From assembly GCF_007018905.1 (NCBI RefSeq), contig NZ_CP041402.1, positions 310,001 to 374,000 on the forward strand: a DNA stretch of 64,000 nt, written 5' to 3'. Positions 36,017 to 44,844 of this stretch are shown piece after piece; within the stretch, counting starts at the first letter, position 1, and every line of letters starts with the position of its first letter. The notes below the pieces were generated by a model. The model had not been told where the DNA came from and did no database searches. It was given only the letters and a program-made list of their open reading frames with translations. The position numbers were made by a program, and so were the translations under genes. Source of the DNA: Tardiphaga sp. vice304 (lineage in GTDB: Bacteria; Pseudomonadota; Alphaproteobacteria; Rhizobiales; Xanthobacteraceae).

Positions 36017-36072
36017 TTCCGCTCGACGCATTGCCAGGTTGTTCGCGCCGTCGATCTCCTAACTCTCAGCCC

Positions 36073-36189
36073 GTCGTCCCCGCGAAAGCGGGGACCCATA
36101 CACGCTGGCGTGCATGGATGACGCTGTGGCAGCGACCCTGCGTCACGACGATCCCGGAGGTTATGGGTCCCCGCTTTCGCGGGGACGAC
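36073..36189. repeat. Dispersed palindromic repeat, copy 2
   Basis: Same family as 34173-34292: GTCGTCCCCGCGAAAGCGGG at 36073, GGGACCCATA, a 58-bp middle of different sequence, then TATGGGTCCCCGCTTTCGCG ending GGGACGAC at 36189. The arms are almost perfectly complementary over about 28 bp while the middles of the two copies differ, so pairing of the arms is what is kept. Confidence 0.85.
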
Positions 36190-36248
36190 AAGCGGATGGG
36201 CTTGGCGTTCGGCAGCGATATAATTGCGCCTGCGGCGACGCGCGCGCC

Positions 36249-37376
36249 ATGACGCCCGACCTGCGAGACGCCCTCACCCGCGAAGCCCTGTCACTCGGCT
36301 TCGACTCGATCGGCATCGCCGATCCCGATGCGATCGCCGGCGTGCGCGAAAGGCTCGAGGCGTTTCTCGCCGCCGGCGCGCATGGCCAGATGGCATGGCT
36401 AGCCGACAATCCCGGCCGCCGCGCCGATCCCAAGGTGATGTGGGCGGATGTGCGCTCGGTCATCATGTTCGGCGTCAATTACGGACCCGACGAAAACCCG
36501 CTGGCAATTCTGGCGCAGCGATCGAAGGCTGCGATCTCGGTCTACGCGCAGGGTGACGACTATCACGAAATCATCAAGAAGCGGCTGAAGCTCTTGGCCG
36601 GCTGGCTGATCGGCCAGGCCGGCGGCGACGTCAAAGTATTCGTCGATACCGCAGCGGTGATGGAGAAGCCGCTGGCACAGGCCGGCGGGCTTGGCTGGCA
36701 GGGCAAGCACACCAATCTCGTCTCGCGCGAATTCGGCTCCTGGCTGTTCCTCGGCGCGATCTTCACCACGCTGGAGCTGCCGCGCGACGACGCAGTGGTC
36801 GATCACTGCGGCTCGTGCCGCGCCTGCCTCGACGCTTGTCCTACGGCGGCGTTTCCCGCGCCGTACCAGTTAGACGCGCGGCGCTGCATCTCCTATCTCA
36901 CCATCGAGCACAAAGGACCGATCCCGCGCGAATTCCGCCAGCCGATGGGCAATCGCATCTATGGCTGCGACGATTGCCTCGCCGCGTGCCCGTGGAACAA
37001 GTTTGCGCAACAAGGCCGCGAGATCAAACTCGCCGCGCGCGACGAACTCCGTGCGCCATCGCTGCATGCGTTGTCGAAGCTGGACGACGCGCAGTTTCGC
37101 GCGCTGTTCACCAAGTCGCCGGTGAAGCGAATCGGGCGCGACCGCTTCATCCGAAATGTGCTGATCGCGATCGGCAATTCGGGCGATGTCGCTTTGATGG
37201 ATGATGCGAAGCGACTGCTCGGCGATGAGAGCCCCACCGTGCGCGGCGCGGCGGTGTGGGCGCTGTCGCAATTGATGGCGCCGGAGGCGTTTGGCGCGCT
37301 CGCGCAGCAGCATCTCGCAGCGGAGAGCGATGAAAATGTTCGTTCGGAATGGCCGGTGGACGTCAGCCCCGCCTGA
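36249..37376 (+). CDS. queG: Epoxyqueuosine reductase QueG
   Basis: 375 residues. The N-terminal cobalamin-binding domain includes [18 protein letters not shown] and the conserved Asp in [28 protein letters not shown]. The two 4Fe-4S clusters are marked by [15 protein letters not shown] and [16 protein letters not shown]-terminal HEAT-like tail ([20 protein letters not shown]) is usual. QueG makes queuosine in tRNA from epoxyqueuosine. The last 45 residues abut the small island that starts around 37.4 kb, but the protein looks complete. Confidence 0.97.
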   Translation: MTPDLRDALTREALSLGFDSIGIADPDAIAGVRERLEAFLAAGAHGQMAWLADNPGRRADPKVMWADVRSVIMFGVNYGPDENPLAILAQRSKAAISVYAQGDDYHEIIKKRLKLLAGWLIGQAGGDVKVFVDTAAVMEKPLAQAGGLGWQGKHTNLVSREFGSWLFLGAIFTTLELPRDDAVVDHCGSCRACLDACPTAAFPAPYQLDARRCISYLTIEHKGPIPREFRQPMGNRIYGCDDCLAACPWNKFAQQGREIKLAARDELRAPSLHALSKLDDAQFRALFTKSPVKRIGRDRFIRNVLIAIGNSGDVALMDDAKRLLGDESPTVRGAAVWALSQLMAPEAFGALAQQHLAAESDENVRSEWPVDVSPA

Positions 37377-37807
37377 CGGAAACCCGGCAGGGCGAATAGG
37401 CAAACAGGCATCACATTCTATTACTAACATGATGGAATCATGGATTTTTAATTCTATAATCCGCGACCGCACCAACAAATATACCAACTGTTGCCAACCG
37501 TGGTGCAGTCTAGCCCATGACGCGGCTCGCCGGGCTCGACATCAGCGCGCTGGAAACCTTCCTGGCCAGCGCCAGGACGGCTGACTGCTCCTAACCGGGC
37601 AAAGGCATGACGATGTCCGGTGTTGGGGGTGTAGCAGACCTCACGGTTCCGGTCGCCGACTTCCGAGTTTGACCCCTAACGGACGTCGTGCCCAAATTCA
37701 GCATTGGGCCGGCATGCGCTTATGCCAGTTGAGAGATCACGTAACATCGCCCAGACACGCCGGCGGTCGATGTCGCCAGCGTTAAGCCGTAGCGGGAGGC
37801 GCTTCGG
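37377..37807. other. Left boundary zone of the small tRNA-Thr island
   Basis: 431 bp without a supported gene. It includes an AT-rich patch (37425-37485) unlike its surroundings and the repeat ACCAACAAATATACCAAC at 37471-37488, which resembles ACCAACAGATACACCAAC at 40538-40555 beside the integrase remnant. A short frame at 37517 (MTRLAGLDISALETFLASAR) may be a gene scrap; no family is recognised. Confidence 0.45.
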
Positions 37808-38482
37808 TTAGTGGACGAACTCGTTCTTCGCCATCATCAGGTGGTGCAACTGATGATGCGATCCCTGCACCATGATGCCCATGAAGCCAAGTGCCTTGAG
37901 CTTCGTGACCTGCTTGGCATCTTGGCTGATAACGGTGAGCTTCACCCCATTGGGTATGTTTTCTGTTTTTGCATTCCAGCCTAGCTGACTAAGTTCGTGC
38001 ACATGCGCGGGGACCATTCGCTTGATAGCGTCAATGGTGCGGCCCTCTCCGGTCACGGCGATTTCAATTCCGTTGTCGAGGGCATGATCCACAGCCGTGG
38101 CGCGCATCGTGACCTCATCCATATCGATGAGGTGCTCGCGCAACGCTGAGATGTTAACTTTCGACCAGTCGGTCGCTGGATCCTCATCCAGGATGCGCAC
38201 GACTTGTTGGATCGTGCCGAATGCCTCTTGGCCAGGAAGTGTTGGCTGACCGGCCGATTTGGTTCCCATCATACCATGCTGACCCATCCCGCCTTGCATG
38301 CCATGCATCGTGGGGCCACCCTGCTGCATCATCTGTTGATGCTGATCGGGACTACCCGAATTCATCTGCTCATGCATACGGGCATGGTTAGGCATTTGCG
38401 CTGCCGCATAAGCGGTCGCGGCAACGATCGCAATGCCGACTAAGCCGGCCTTAGATAACCAAGATGACATCGTCGACCTCAT
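37808..38482 (-). CDS. Exported Met/His-rich protein, probable metal handling
   Basis: About 224 residues from ATG 38482; an upstream ATG at 38548 is in frame but would bury the signal. A signal peptide (SKAGLVGIAIVAATAYAAA) is followed by a stretch of about 55 residues rich in Met, His, Gln and Gly (e.g. MMQQGGPTMHGMQGGMGQHG). The C-terminal two thirds are a well-ordered alpha/beta domain (TIQQVVRILDEDPATDWSKV, NISALREHLIDMDEVTMRAT, SQDAKQVTKLKALGFMGIMV) ending in HHQLHHLMMAKNEF. Periplasmic copper or silver binding is inferred. It is next to a Crp/Fnr gene on the same strand. Confidence 0.7.
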   Translation of the reverse strand: MRSTMSSWLSKAGLVGIAIVAATAYAAAQMPNHARMHEQMNSGSPDQHQQMMQQGGPTMHGMQGGMGQHGMMGTKSAGQPTLPGQEAFGTIQQVVRILDEDPATDWSKVNISALREHLIDMDEVTMRATAVDHALDNGIEIAVTGEGRTIDAIKRMVPAHVHELSQLGWNAKTENIPNGVKLTVISQDAKQVTKLKALGFMGIMVQGSHHQLHHLMMAKNEFVH

Positions 38483-38567
38483 ACTAAAAGCTTGCCCTAG
38501 TTGCTCGAATACGCCATTTGCGTTGGAATTGCATATGACCTTGATCATACGACGGTCATGCTGGCGG

Positions 38568-39161
38568 TCACATCAGCTTGATCTTTCCTTTGGATCTTTC
38601 GATCTCTCCGGCGGCCGCCAGGTCCGCGAGCGTTCGATAGAGCGTTTCATGTGTAAGGCCGAGTTCAGTGGCCAGGTCCTTGAGTGTGCCGGTCACCCTA
38701 ATAGTACGTCCATCGGTGCCAGTATTGAGGGCCAAATAGTGCCGAACACGATCGTGGGCGGAGTTAATATTGCGCTGTTCAACGCGCGTGCGTAGGTTCA
38801 TTACTTGGTGTGCCAGCATCGCCATAAAAGCTTGTGCGGCTTTTGGATCGCGCTCGAATTCGGCGAGCACGATTGTCTTGGGATACAAGCGAACGACGGC
38901 ATCGGTCGTCGCAATCCCATCACAGTGATACGCCGACGCGAACAGCGAGGCCTCACCGAGTGTCTCGCCAGCAGCAGCGATCTGCAGCACAGCCTCGCGC
39001 CCCGCGCGATCCACACGCACGAGACAAACATTCCCGGTGATCACCTCATAGAAGCCTGCAGTTCGTTGACCCGTGCGAAACAGAACTTGTTTAGCCCGGA
39101 ACGCGCGTTCGACCCCAGCAACCCGAATAGTTCGCGTGAGCCAGTCTGCCATATTCGCCAA
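38568..39161 (-). CDS. Crp/Fnr-family transcriptional regulator
   Basis: 197 residues. The N-terminal cyclic-nucleotide-binding-like beta roll (AFRAKQVLFRTGQRTAGFYE, AGETLGEASLF) lacks an obvious Fnr cysteine cluster or classical cAMP site. The C-terminal HTH reads GTLKDLATELGLTHETLYRTLADLAAAGEIERSKG. It is 85 bp upstream of the Met/His-rich gene on the same strand and could share its transcript. The effector is unknown. Confidence 0.88.
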   Translation of the reverse strand: MANMADWLTRTIRVAGVERAFRAKQVLFRTGQRTAGFYEVITGNVCLVRVDRAGREAVLQIAAAGETLGEASLFASAYHCDGIATTDAVVRLYPKTIVLAEFERDPKAAQAFMAMLAHQVMNLRTRVEQRNINSAHDRVRHYLALNTGTDGRTIRVTGTLKDLATELGLTHETLYRTLADLAAAGEIERSKGKIKLM

Positions 39162-39350
39162 AGGACCTTCTCAACCAGATAGATTACTGCAAAGAATACC
39201 GACGAACCTTATACCAAGATGCAGCGGATTTCTGGATTTGGCACATAACGGACGTTGCGCGATGTCAGACTTGAGTCCGCTATTCGCACGAAAGCGGACA
39301 TCCCAGCGCTACTCCAAATTTGTAGGCTAACGCCCTGAGCCGACGATTTC

Positions 39351-40504
39351 TCAGATTGCCCGCAGGGGGACGATCGTGCCGCCCGCCTCCATCTCCCTGC
39401 ATCTTTCTGCCCACCAGTCCATGATGCGGACCCGTTCATCCCAATAGTCGGCGCGAGCATAAGCGCGCCGCACACTATCGTTATCGACGTGAGCCAGCTG
39501 ACGCTCGATGGCGTCTGCGTTCCACAAGCCGCATTTGTGAAGCCGAGTCTGCGCAAGGCGGCATTGATGGTGTTTTCGCTCATACAATGCTCGCGCGAGC
39601 GATTGGACGGGAAAACGAAGCGTCCATTCCCGGTGATGCCGTGAAGCTCACGCAGCAAGGTAACTGCTCGGGGGTGCCAGCGGAATGCGATGCGGCCGTC
39701 GCATCTTCATTTTTGCGGCCGGGATGGACCAGGTTGCGCCATCGAGATCGATTTCGCTCCATTCCGCTGCACGGACCTCACCGGGACGTGCAAAAGTCAG
39801 GGCCGACAGTTCTAGAGCGGCCTTCGTTTCTGGCGACCCCTCGTAGATAGCAATGGCCCTGAGCAAGCCACCGAAGGCTTTGGGTTCGATGATGGCCGCA
39901 CGGTGCTGGACTACTGGCGACGCGATAGCTCCCCGAAGGGAGGCCGTCGGGTCCGTATCTCCTCGCCCGGTCGCGACGGCAAAGCGAAAGACCTGCCCGA
40001 TGGTTGCCCGCAGCCGTTTGGCGGTTTCGAGTCGACCCCGAGCCTCTACCGTTTTCAGGACCCGTAGCACTTCAGGGGCGACGATCTCCGCAATAGGGCG
40101 CTCCCCAAGATCAGGGCGAGCAAGGTTCAGGAGCCATTCAACCTTGTCGAAGGTGCGCTCCGCCTTTCCTTCCGCGCGCTTCTTTTCGAGGAGTTCGTCG
40201 GCCAGCGAGTTGAAGGTATTGGCCGACGCCGTCGCTTTTGCGGCCCTGGCCAGCTTTCGGACCAGCGAGGGGTCTTGTCCCGAGCCAAGCAGGCGTCTGG
40301 CGTCATCGCGCGCGTCGCGCGCCTCTCGAAGGCTGGTCGTCGGGTATACGCCGATGGCGAGGGTCTTCTGCTTGCCGTTGTAACGGTAGGCGAGCCGCCA
40401 TCGCACCGTCCGGCATTACCCAGAGCTGCAATCCGGCGCCGTCCGACAACTTTGCCCGTGTAGTACCCGGTTCAATTTTTCGGATTTCACGATCGGTCAG
40501 TGCC
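39351..40504 (-). pseudogene. P4-type tyrosine integrase, frameshifted
   Basis: From ATG 40504 the reading begins MALTDREIRKIEPGTTRAKL, SDGAGLQLWVMPDGA (DUF4102 domain), shifts near 40400 to RWRLAYRYNGKQKTLAIGVYP and runs to HRIPLAPPS with the catalytic Arg region ALTFARPGEVRAAEWSEID. It then shifts near 39660 (LLRELHGITGNGRFVFPSNR) and again near 39545 to QLAHVDNDSVRRAYARADYW containing the nucleophilic Tyr. At least three lesions make it inactive. It lies 165 bp from the 3' end of tRNA-Thr, the expected attachment site. Confidence 0.88.
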
Positions 40505-40668
40505 ATGTTGGTACATCCCCCGCTGCATCGGATCGTTACCAACAGATACACCAACAAAAATCTTCAGATACCAACGCACCGCCTTGGACGGCGCTGGACA
40601 CAAATATCACGTAACCTACTGATTTACAGTAGATTTTGGACTATATCGGCCTGATTTGGATGGCAAAA

Positions 40669-40744
40669 TGGTGCCGCAAACAGGACTCGAACCTGTGACC
40701 CCGTCATTACGAATGACGTGCTCTACCAACTGAGCTATTGCGGC
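40669..40744 (-). tRNA. tRNA-Thr (anticodon CGT)
   Basis: The minus strand from 40744 reads GCCGCAATAGCTCAGTTGGT and ends TGCGGC-A-CCA at 40669 (76 nt with encoded CCA). The anticodon arm is CGTCATTCGTAATGACG, giving CGT; the T arm is ACAGGTTCGAGTCCTGT. The D arm and acceptor pair normally. It is the probable integration target of the small island. Confidence 0.95.
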
Positions 40745-40876
40745 GAACCAAGCGGCGATTCGGCCTGTAGGCCGGAAACGCTGCCGCATCTGATATCGTT
40801 CGGGGCGGCGCTTTGCAAGAAGCGGCGCGCCGATCGGCGCGCAAAAGCGTCCGATCCCGTGTCGTGATCGGACGGC

Positions 40877-42715
40877 TCAGCCGCCGATGCGGCCAATAAA
40901 GCCGCGCCAGCCGCCGGCCTGCTGGCCGGCGTTGAGTTCGGCGAATTCGTCGCGCGGATTTTCCTCGTCCACCCCGGGATCATCGGGCGCGCGCACGATC
41001 GGGATCACCGCAGGGATTGGCGGACGGATCGGCGGCATGGCGGCGGGCGGCATGGTGGCGCCCGGCGGCTTGCCGGCGGCGTCGGGACGGGGACGAAAAA
41101 ATAGCGGCGGGGCCGCGGGCGGCGGAGCGGGCGGGGCGGGCTCGACCGCAGGTTCCGGATCCGCTTCCGCCAGTTCCGGTTCCGGCTGAATCTCGATTTT
41201 GGGCTCCCGCTTTAGCTCCTGCCTGGGCTCCGGCGCCGTTTCGGTCGCGGGACGGGTCTGCGGGGAGGGCAACTCGGTTGCCACAGCAGCTTTCGGGGCC
41301 TCCGACGACGCCTGTTCGGGCCCGTCAGCCTCGGTGGCGGTAGCGGCAGCGGGGGGCGGCACCGCGCGCGGCGGCGGCGCCAGCACGGTTTCGCGCAAGA
41401 TATCCGCTTCGATGGTCGACATCCGGTCCGACGGCAGCGCCGCCAGCGGCGTCTGCCACTGGAAGGCATCGATTCGGCCGGTCAGCGGCGACACCGGACG
41501 CCAGATGTCCGAGACATAGCCATCCGCGGTCCACACCGGATCGTGCCGGGCGCGCACCGCGCGGATCGTCCAGGCGCGGGACCGGCCGCTGTCGCCGTTT
41601 TCGGTGCGCTCGATTTCGGCCATCAGGATCGCGACGCGCTGCGTCGGGTCCTGCGTGAACGGCGCCAGCGTCTCGCGCGCTCGGCCGAATTCGGCGGCGT
41701 CGATCGCGGCGCGCGCAAGCGCCAGCGCGCTTTCGACATGGCCGGGGGCCTTGGCCGCCAGTGTCTCGATCCGCGCCAGCCGCTGGCGGGCGGCATCGCC
41801 CGGCTTGGCATGGGCATAGGCGTCCGCGAGATCCGGATGCGGCTGCGCGATCCAGGCAGCCTCGAGGATCTTGAGGGCGCGGCGGATCTGCTGCGCCTCG
41901 CTCTGAAACCGGGCGGCCAGTACCGCGGCCGGCACCAGGGTCGGCGCCAGCTTGACGGCCTCACTGATGCTCTCGCGGGCGAGGTCGCGGTCGACGGTTT
42001 CCAGCTCCTGCGCCCGCGCGGTCAGCAGCACGCCGCGCTGGCGACGGAACGCGGCGCGGTCGATCAGTCCGGAGGACAGGTTGTTGTCGAGGATCGCCAG
42101 CGCGCCGTTCCAGTCGCCCTGCGAACAGCGGAAGCCGAGCAGCGCCTGCGAGGCCCAGGTCGAGCCCGGCGCCAGCTTCAAGGCCTCCTCGGCGATCGCC
42201 ACCGCGGCATGCGGATCGTCGCTGCGCTGCGCCTCGATGAACAGGCCGCGCAGGCCAAGCAGGCGAGTATCCTCGCGCTCGGCCATCGTCCGGAACGCAC
42301 GGTTGGCGCCATGGTGGTCACCCTCGAGCTGCGCCGACTGCGCCTGCAGCAGCAGCGCCAGCGGATCGTTGGCGACGAGGCGCGCCGCCGCGTCGGCATG
42401 TTTGCGGGCCGCAGCACCGTCGCCATGGCCGATCGCCAGCAGGCCCCTTGTGATGGCCTGGCGGCCCCGCGCTTGGCGCTTGTCGCGGCGATTGCGGCGC
42501 AACCGCGCCGGCATCCGCCACATGCCGCGCAGCAGCGACCAGGCCAGCAATGCGGCGACGATGACGAGGCCAACGGCCAGCGCGAACACCGGCAGCGAGG
42601 TCACGGCGCGCCAGTGGCCCCACGACAGCACGACGTCGCCGCTCTGTTCGGCCACCCAGGCGGCACCGGCGCCGGCCAGCGCGATCAATACGAGAAACGA
42701 GATGAGACGCAGCAT
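40877..42715 (-). CDS. HemY-like membrane protein with TPR region
   Basis: 612 residues from ATG 42715. The N-terminus has the HemY_N layout: a first hydrophobic helix MLRLISFLVLIALAGAGAAW, then GDVVLSWGHWRAVTSLPVFA leading to a second membrane helix. A periplasmic TPR-type helical region follows (about 80-420; RRQRGVLLTARAQELETVDR, AAWIAQPHPDLADAYAHAKP). The last 170 residues are proline-, alanine- and glutamate-rich and look disordered. The gene follows the Mic60-like gene by 7 bp. In alphaproteobacteria the hemD/Mic60/HemY-like group is conserved; the precise role is unclear despite the name. Confidence 0.85.
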   Translation of the reverse strand: MLRLISFLVLIALAGAGAAWVAEQSGDVVLSWGHWRAVTSLPVFALAVGLVIVAALLAWSLLRGMWRMPARLRRNRRDKRQARGRQAITRGLLAIGHGDGAAARKHADAAARLVANDPLALLLQAQSAQLEGDHHGANRAFRTMAEREDTRLLGLRGLFIEAQRSDDPHAAVAIAEEALKLAPGSTWASQALLGFRCSQGDWNGALAILDNNLSSGLIDRAAFRRQRGVLLTARAQELETVDRDLARESISEAVKLAPTLVPAAVLAARFQSEAQQIRRALKILEAAWIAQPHPDLADAYAHAKPGDAARQRLARIETLAAKAPGHVESALALARAAIDAAEFGRARETLAPFTQDPTQRVAILMAEIERTENGDSGRSRAWTIRAVRARHDPVWTADGYVSDIWRPVSPLTGRIDAFQWQTPLAALPSDRMSTIEADILRETVLAPPPRAVPPPAAATATEADGPEQASSEAPKAAVATELPSPQTRPATETAPEPRQELKREPKIEIQPEPELAEADPEPAVEPAPPAPPPAAPPLFFRPRPDAAGKPPGATMPPAAMPPIRPPIPAVIPIVRAPDDPGVDEENPRDEFAELNAGQQAGGWRGFIGRIGG

Positions 42716-42722
42716 GGGTTTC

Positions 42723-43907
42723 CTATCGCGCCGGCTTGGACAGCGCCGCCATCGCGTCGGCGGCGAACTGACGGGAGGTGGCAAGGGCTAGGTCGCGGGC
42801 ATCGACGCGGTCGATCCACGGCTGCACGGTGGCGCGATCTGCCGGCGGCAAGGTCATGAGTTCGCGCCTGGCCTCGGCGAGGTCGGTGCGACGCGCGGCG
42901 GCGGCGGCGCGCGACGCAATCGCCGCGCTGTCGGGGCCGGCGACGGCGTCGGTCCGCTCGATGCGGACCAGCCGGGCGGCGCCGGCCTGCAGGCGATCGA
43001 CGATGCTGCCGGTCGACACCGGCTCGGCCGCGGGGACCAGCTTCGGCAGCAACGCCAGCAGCTCACGGCCAAGTGCGGCGGCATTCGGCACGCCGGTGGC
43101 GGCAAAGCCGTCGAGCGGTTTCAGCGCCGCGGCATCATCGGCCAGCGGTTTTGCTGCAGCAAGGGCCGCAGCATAAGGCTCGCTTTGCCGCACGGTGCTG
43201 TCGAGCAGCGAGGCGGCGACGACGCGACGCAGCGGCCGGTCGTCGGCCGGCTTGGCGCTTTGCTCGACGATTTCGGTTTTCAGGGCGCCGGCGGCGCGCT
43301 CGACCGCGCCGAGCCGGGCAGTGATCGGCGAAAGGTCGACTGCCGGCCCGGCCGCTGCGGATTTCAGCTCGGAAACCGCGGCGACGGCGACGGCGGTCTG
43401 GGATTTCGCCGCGGCGAGGTCACTGCGCAGCGCGGCCAGCGATTTTTCCAGAGTGTCGAGCCGGGCGGCCTGCGCCGAGTCCGGCGCGGTACCCGCATTG
43501 GCCGGTGCGGCCGGACGAGCCTCGATCCGGGCAACGCGCGCGGCCAGGGCATCGAGCGCGGAATTGTCCTGCGGTTCCGGCGCCGGCGCACCGGGCCAGC
43601 CGGCCAGCCAGGCACCGCCAAGCAGCAAAGCCGCCGTCAGCGCGCCGGTCGCAGCGGGCAGCACCACCGAGGGGCGCTTCGCAGACGGCAGCGCTGTCTC
43701 CTCCGGGGAGACCGGATCGGCGATCGATTCGGCGGCGGTTTCCTCCGGCAGCTCGGGAGCCATCTTCGGCTCGTCGGCCGATTCGGAAACCGTCGGCCCG
43801 GAGGTCGCGCTGGTCACCTCGGAGGCCGGCAACTCGATGGTCGATGGCGCGCGGCGCGGCCGGTTCGGGTCCAGCGGTCCAGTCGGTTCGGGCCTGTCAT
43901 CGACCAT
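42723..43907 (-). CDS. Mic60/mitofilin-like membrane protein (COG4223)
   Basis: 394 residues. An N-terminal cytoplasmic acidic region of about 85 residues (many Glu/Pro) precedes one membrane helix (PAATGALTAALLLGGAWLAG), then an Ala-rich coiled coil (about 115-220) and a C-terminal mitofilin-type domain (RVVAASLLDSTVRQSEPYAA, MTLPPADRATVQPWIDRVDA, LATSRQFAADAMAAL). Alphaproteobacterial Mic60 shapes intracytoplasmic membranes and typically sits by hemD, as here. Spacing to hemD is 52 bp. Confidence 0.85.
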   Translation of the reverse strand: MVDDRPEPTGPLDPNRPRRAPSTIELPASEVTSATSGPTVSESADEPKMAPELPEETAAESIADPVSPEETALPSAKRPSVVLPAATGALTAALLLGGAWLAGWPGAPAPEPQDNSALDALAARVARIEARPAAPANAGTAPDSAQAARLDTLEKSLAALRSDLAAAKSQTAVAVAAVSELKSAAAGPAVDLSPITARLGAVERAAGALKTEIVEQSAKPADDRPLRRVVAASLLDSTVRQSEPYAAALAAAKPLADDAAALKPLDGFAATGVPNAAALGRELLALLPKLVPAAEPVSTGSIVDRLQAGAARLVRIERTDAVAGPDSAAIASRAAAAARRTDLAEARRELMTLPPADRATVQPWIDRVDARDLALATSRQFAADAMAALSKPAR

Positions 43908-43959
43908 GGCGCGGGTTCCTCTTGGCAGGGGCGAACCCGGTCAGGTTCGCCATCTTCTC

Positions 43960-44718
43960 TTAGCGCGATAAAGGCGCGATGGCACGGTCCAGCGCCGCGA
44001 ACAGGGCATTTTCATCCGGCGTGGCCGCCAGCAGCACCTGGGTGGCGCCGGCATCGCGCACGATCGATGCCACGGAATCGGACAGGCAGATATGAGGTAC
44101 CGCAAGTGCCGAAATTTCGACGCCGGCGGCGCGCGACGCGGCGAAGAACGCGCGCGCACTGCGCCTTGAATAGTGCAGCACGGCCTGGATGGTTCCCGCG
44201 GCAAAGCCGTCGGATACCGCGGCGGGCAGCTCGGTCACCGGCGCCATCCGGTAGGCGGTGTGGGTAACGACGCTGAAGCCGCGTTGCCCGAGTTCACTGG
44301 CGAGATCGCGGGCCAGATCGGCGCCGGCGAGATACAAAAGCGTGGCAGAATTCTTCAGTAGCTTCGCCTTGACCTGCGCAACCACGAGGTCGCGCAGCGC
44401 ATGGGCGTCGCCATCGGCGGAGATCACGTTCGTGAAGCCGATGTCCCGCGCCGCCTCGGCGGTTCGCTCGCCGACCGCAAACAGCGGCAGCTCAAGCAGG
44501 GCAGCCTTGATCGGCTGGTCCTCTATCGCGCGCAGCGCATTGGCGGAGGTGACGATCACCGCGCCGTAATGCGGCTGCGCGTCGTCGGCATGGTCGTCCT
44601 GCACGATCACCTTCTCGAAGCGCAGCATCGGCGCCGGCAAGACGTCGAGCCCGCGGGCCCGCAACGCGCTTGCGGTGCGGTCATTGTCGGGCTGCGGGCG
44701 GGTGACGAGAATGGCCAT
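43960..44718 (-). CDS. hemD: Uroporphyrinogen-III synthase
   Basis: 252 residues. The start MAILVTRPQPDNDRTASALR is typical of HemD; two alternating Rossmann-like halves are joined by linkers, with VIVTSANALRAIED, LPLFAVGERTAEAARDIGF, LYLAGADLARDLASEL and VLHYSRRSARAFF as family landmarks. It cyclises hydroxymethylbilane to uroporphyrinogen III in haem and cobalamin synthesis. It is first in a minus-strand group with the Mic60- and HemY-like genes. hemC, which I would expect directly upstream, is not present. Confidence 0.93.
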   Translation of the reverse strand: MAILVTRPQPDNDRTASALRARGLDVLPAPMLRFEKVIVQDDHADDAQPHYGAVIVTSANALRAIEDQPIKAALLELPLFAVGERTAEAARDIGFTNVISADGDAHALRDLVVAQVKAKLLKNSATLLYLAGADLARDLASELGQRGFSVVTHTAYRMAPVTELPAAVSDGFAAGTIQAVLHYSRRSARAFFAASRAAGVEISALAVPHICLSDSVASIVRDAGATQVLLAATPDENALFAALDRAIAPLSR

Positions 44719-44844
44719 GCGGCGACGCTTTCCGATCGATCGGCGGAAGAGGTGAAGGAGCTTCGGAGATTGCACCGTGCAACCCCGCAATGCTACGCCG
44801 GGGCAGCAAAAGCCCGCTCGGGCGGATTGTGCAAGGATTGAATT

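Noticed and set aside
40303..40557. Separate small gene beside tRNA-Thr
   Set aside because: It is the 5' part of the frameshifted P4-type integrase; its first residues (MALTDREIRK) are the integrase N-terminus.
41543..42859. 438-residue open frame antisense to the HemY-like gene
   Set aside because: The HemY-like protein has membrane helices and TPR features; the antisense frame is low-complexity shadow.
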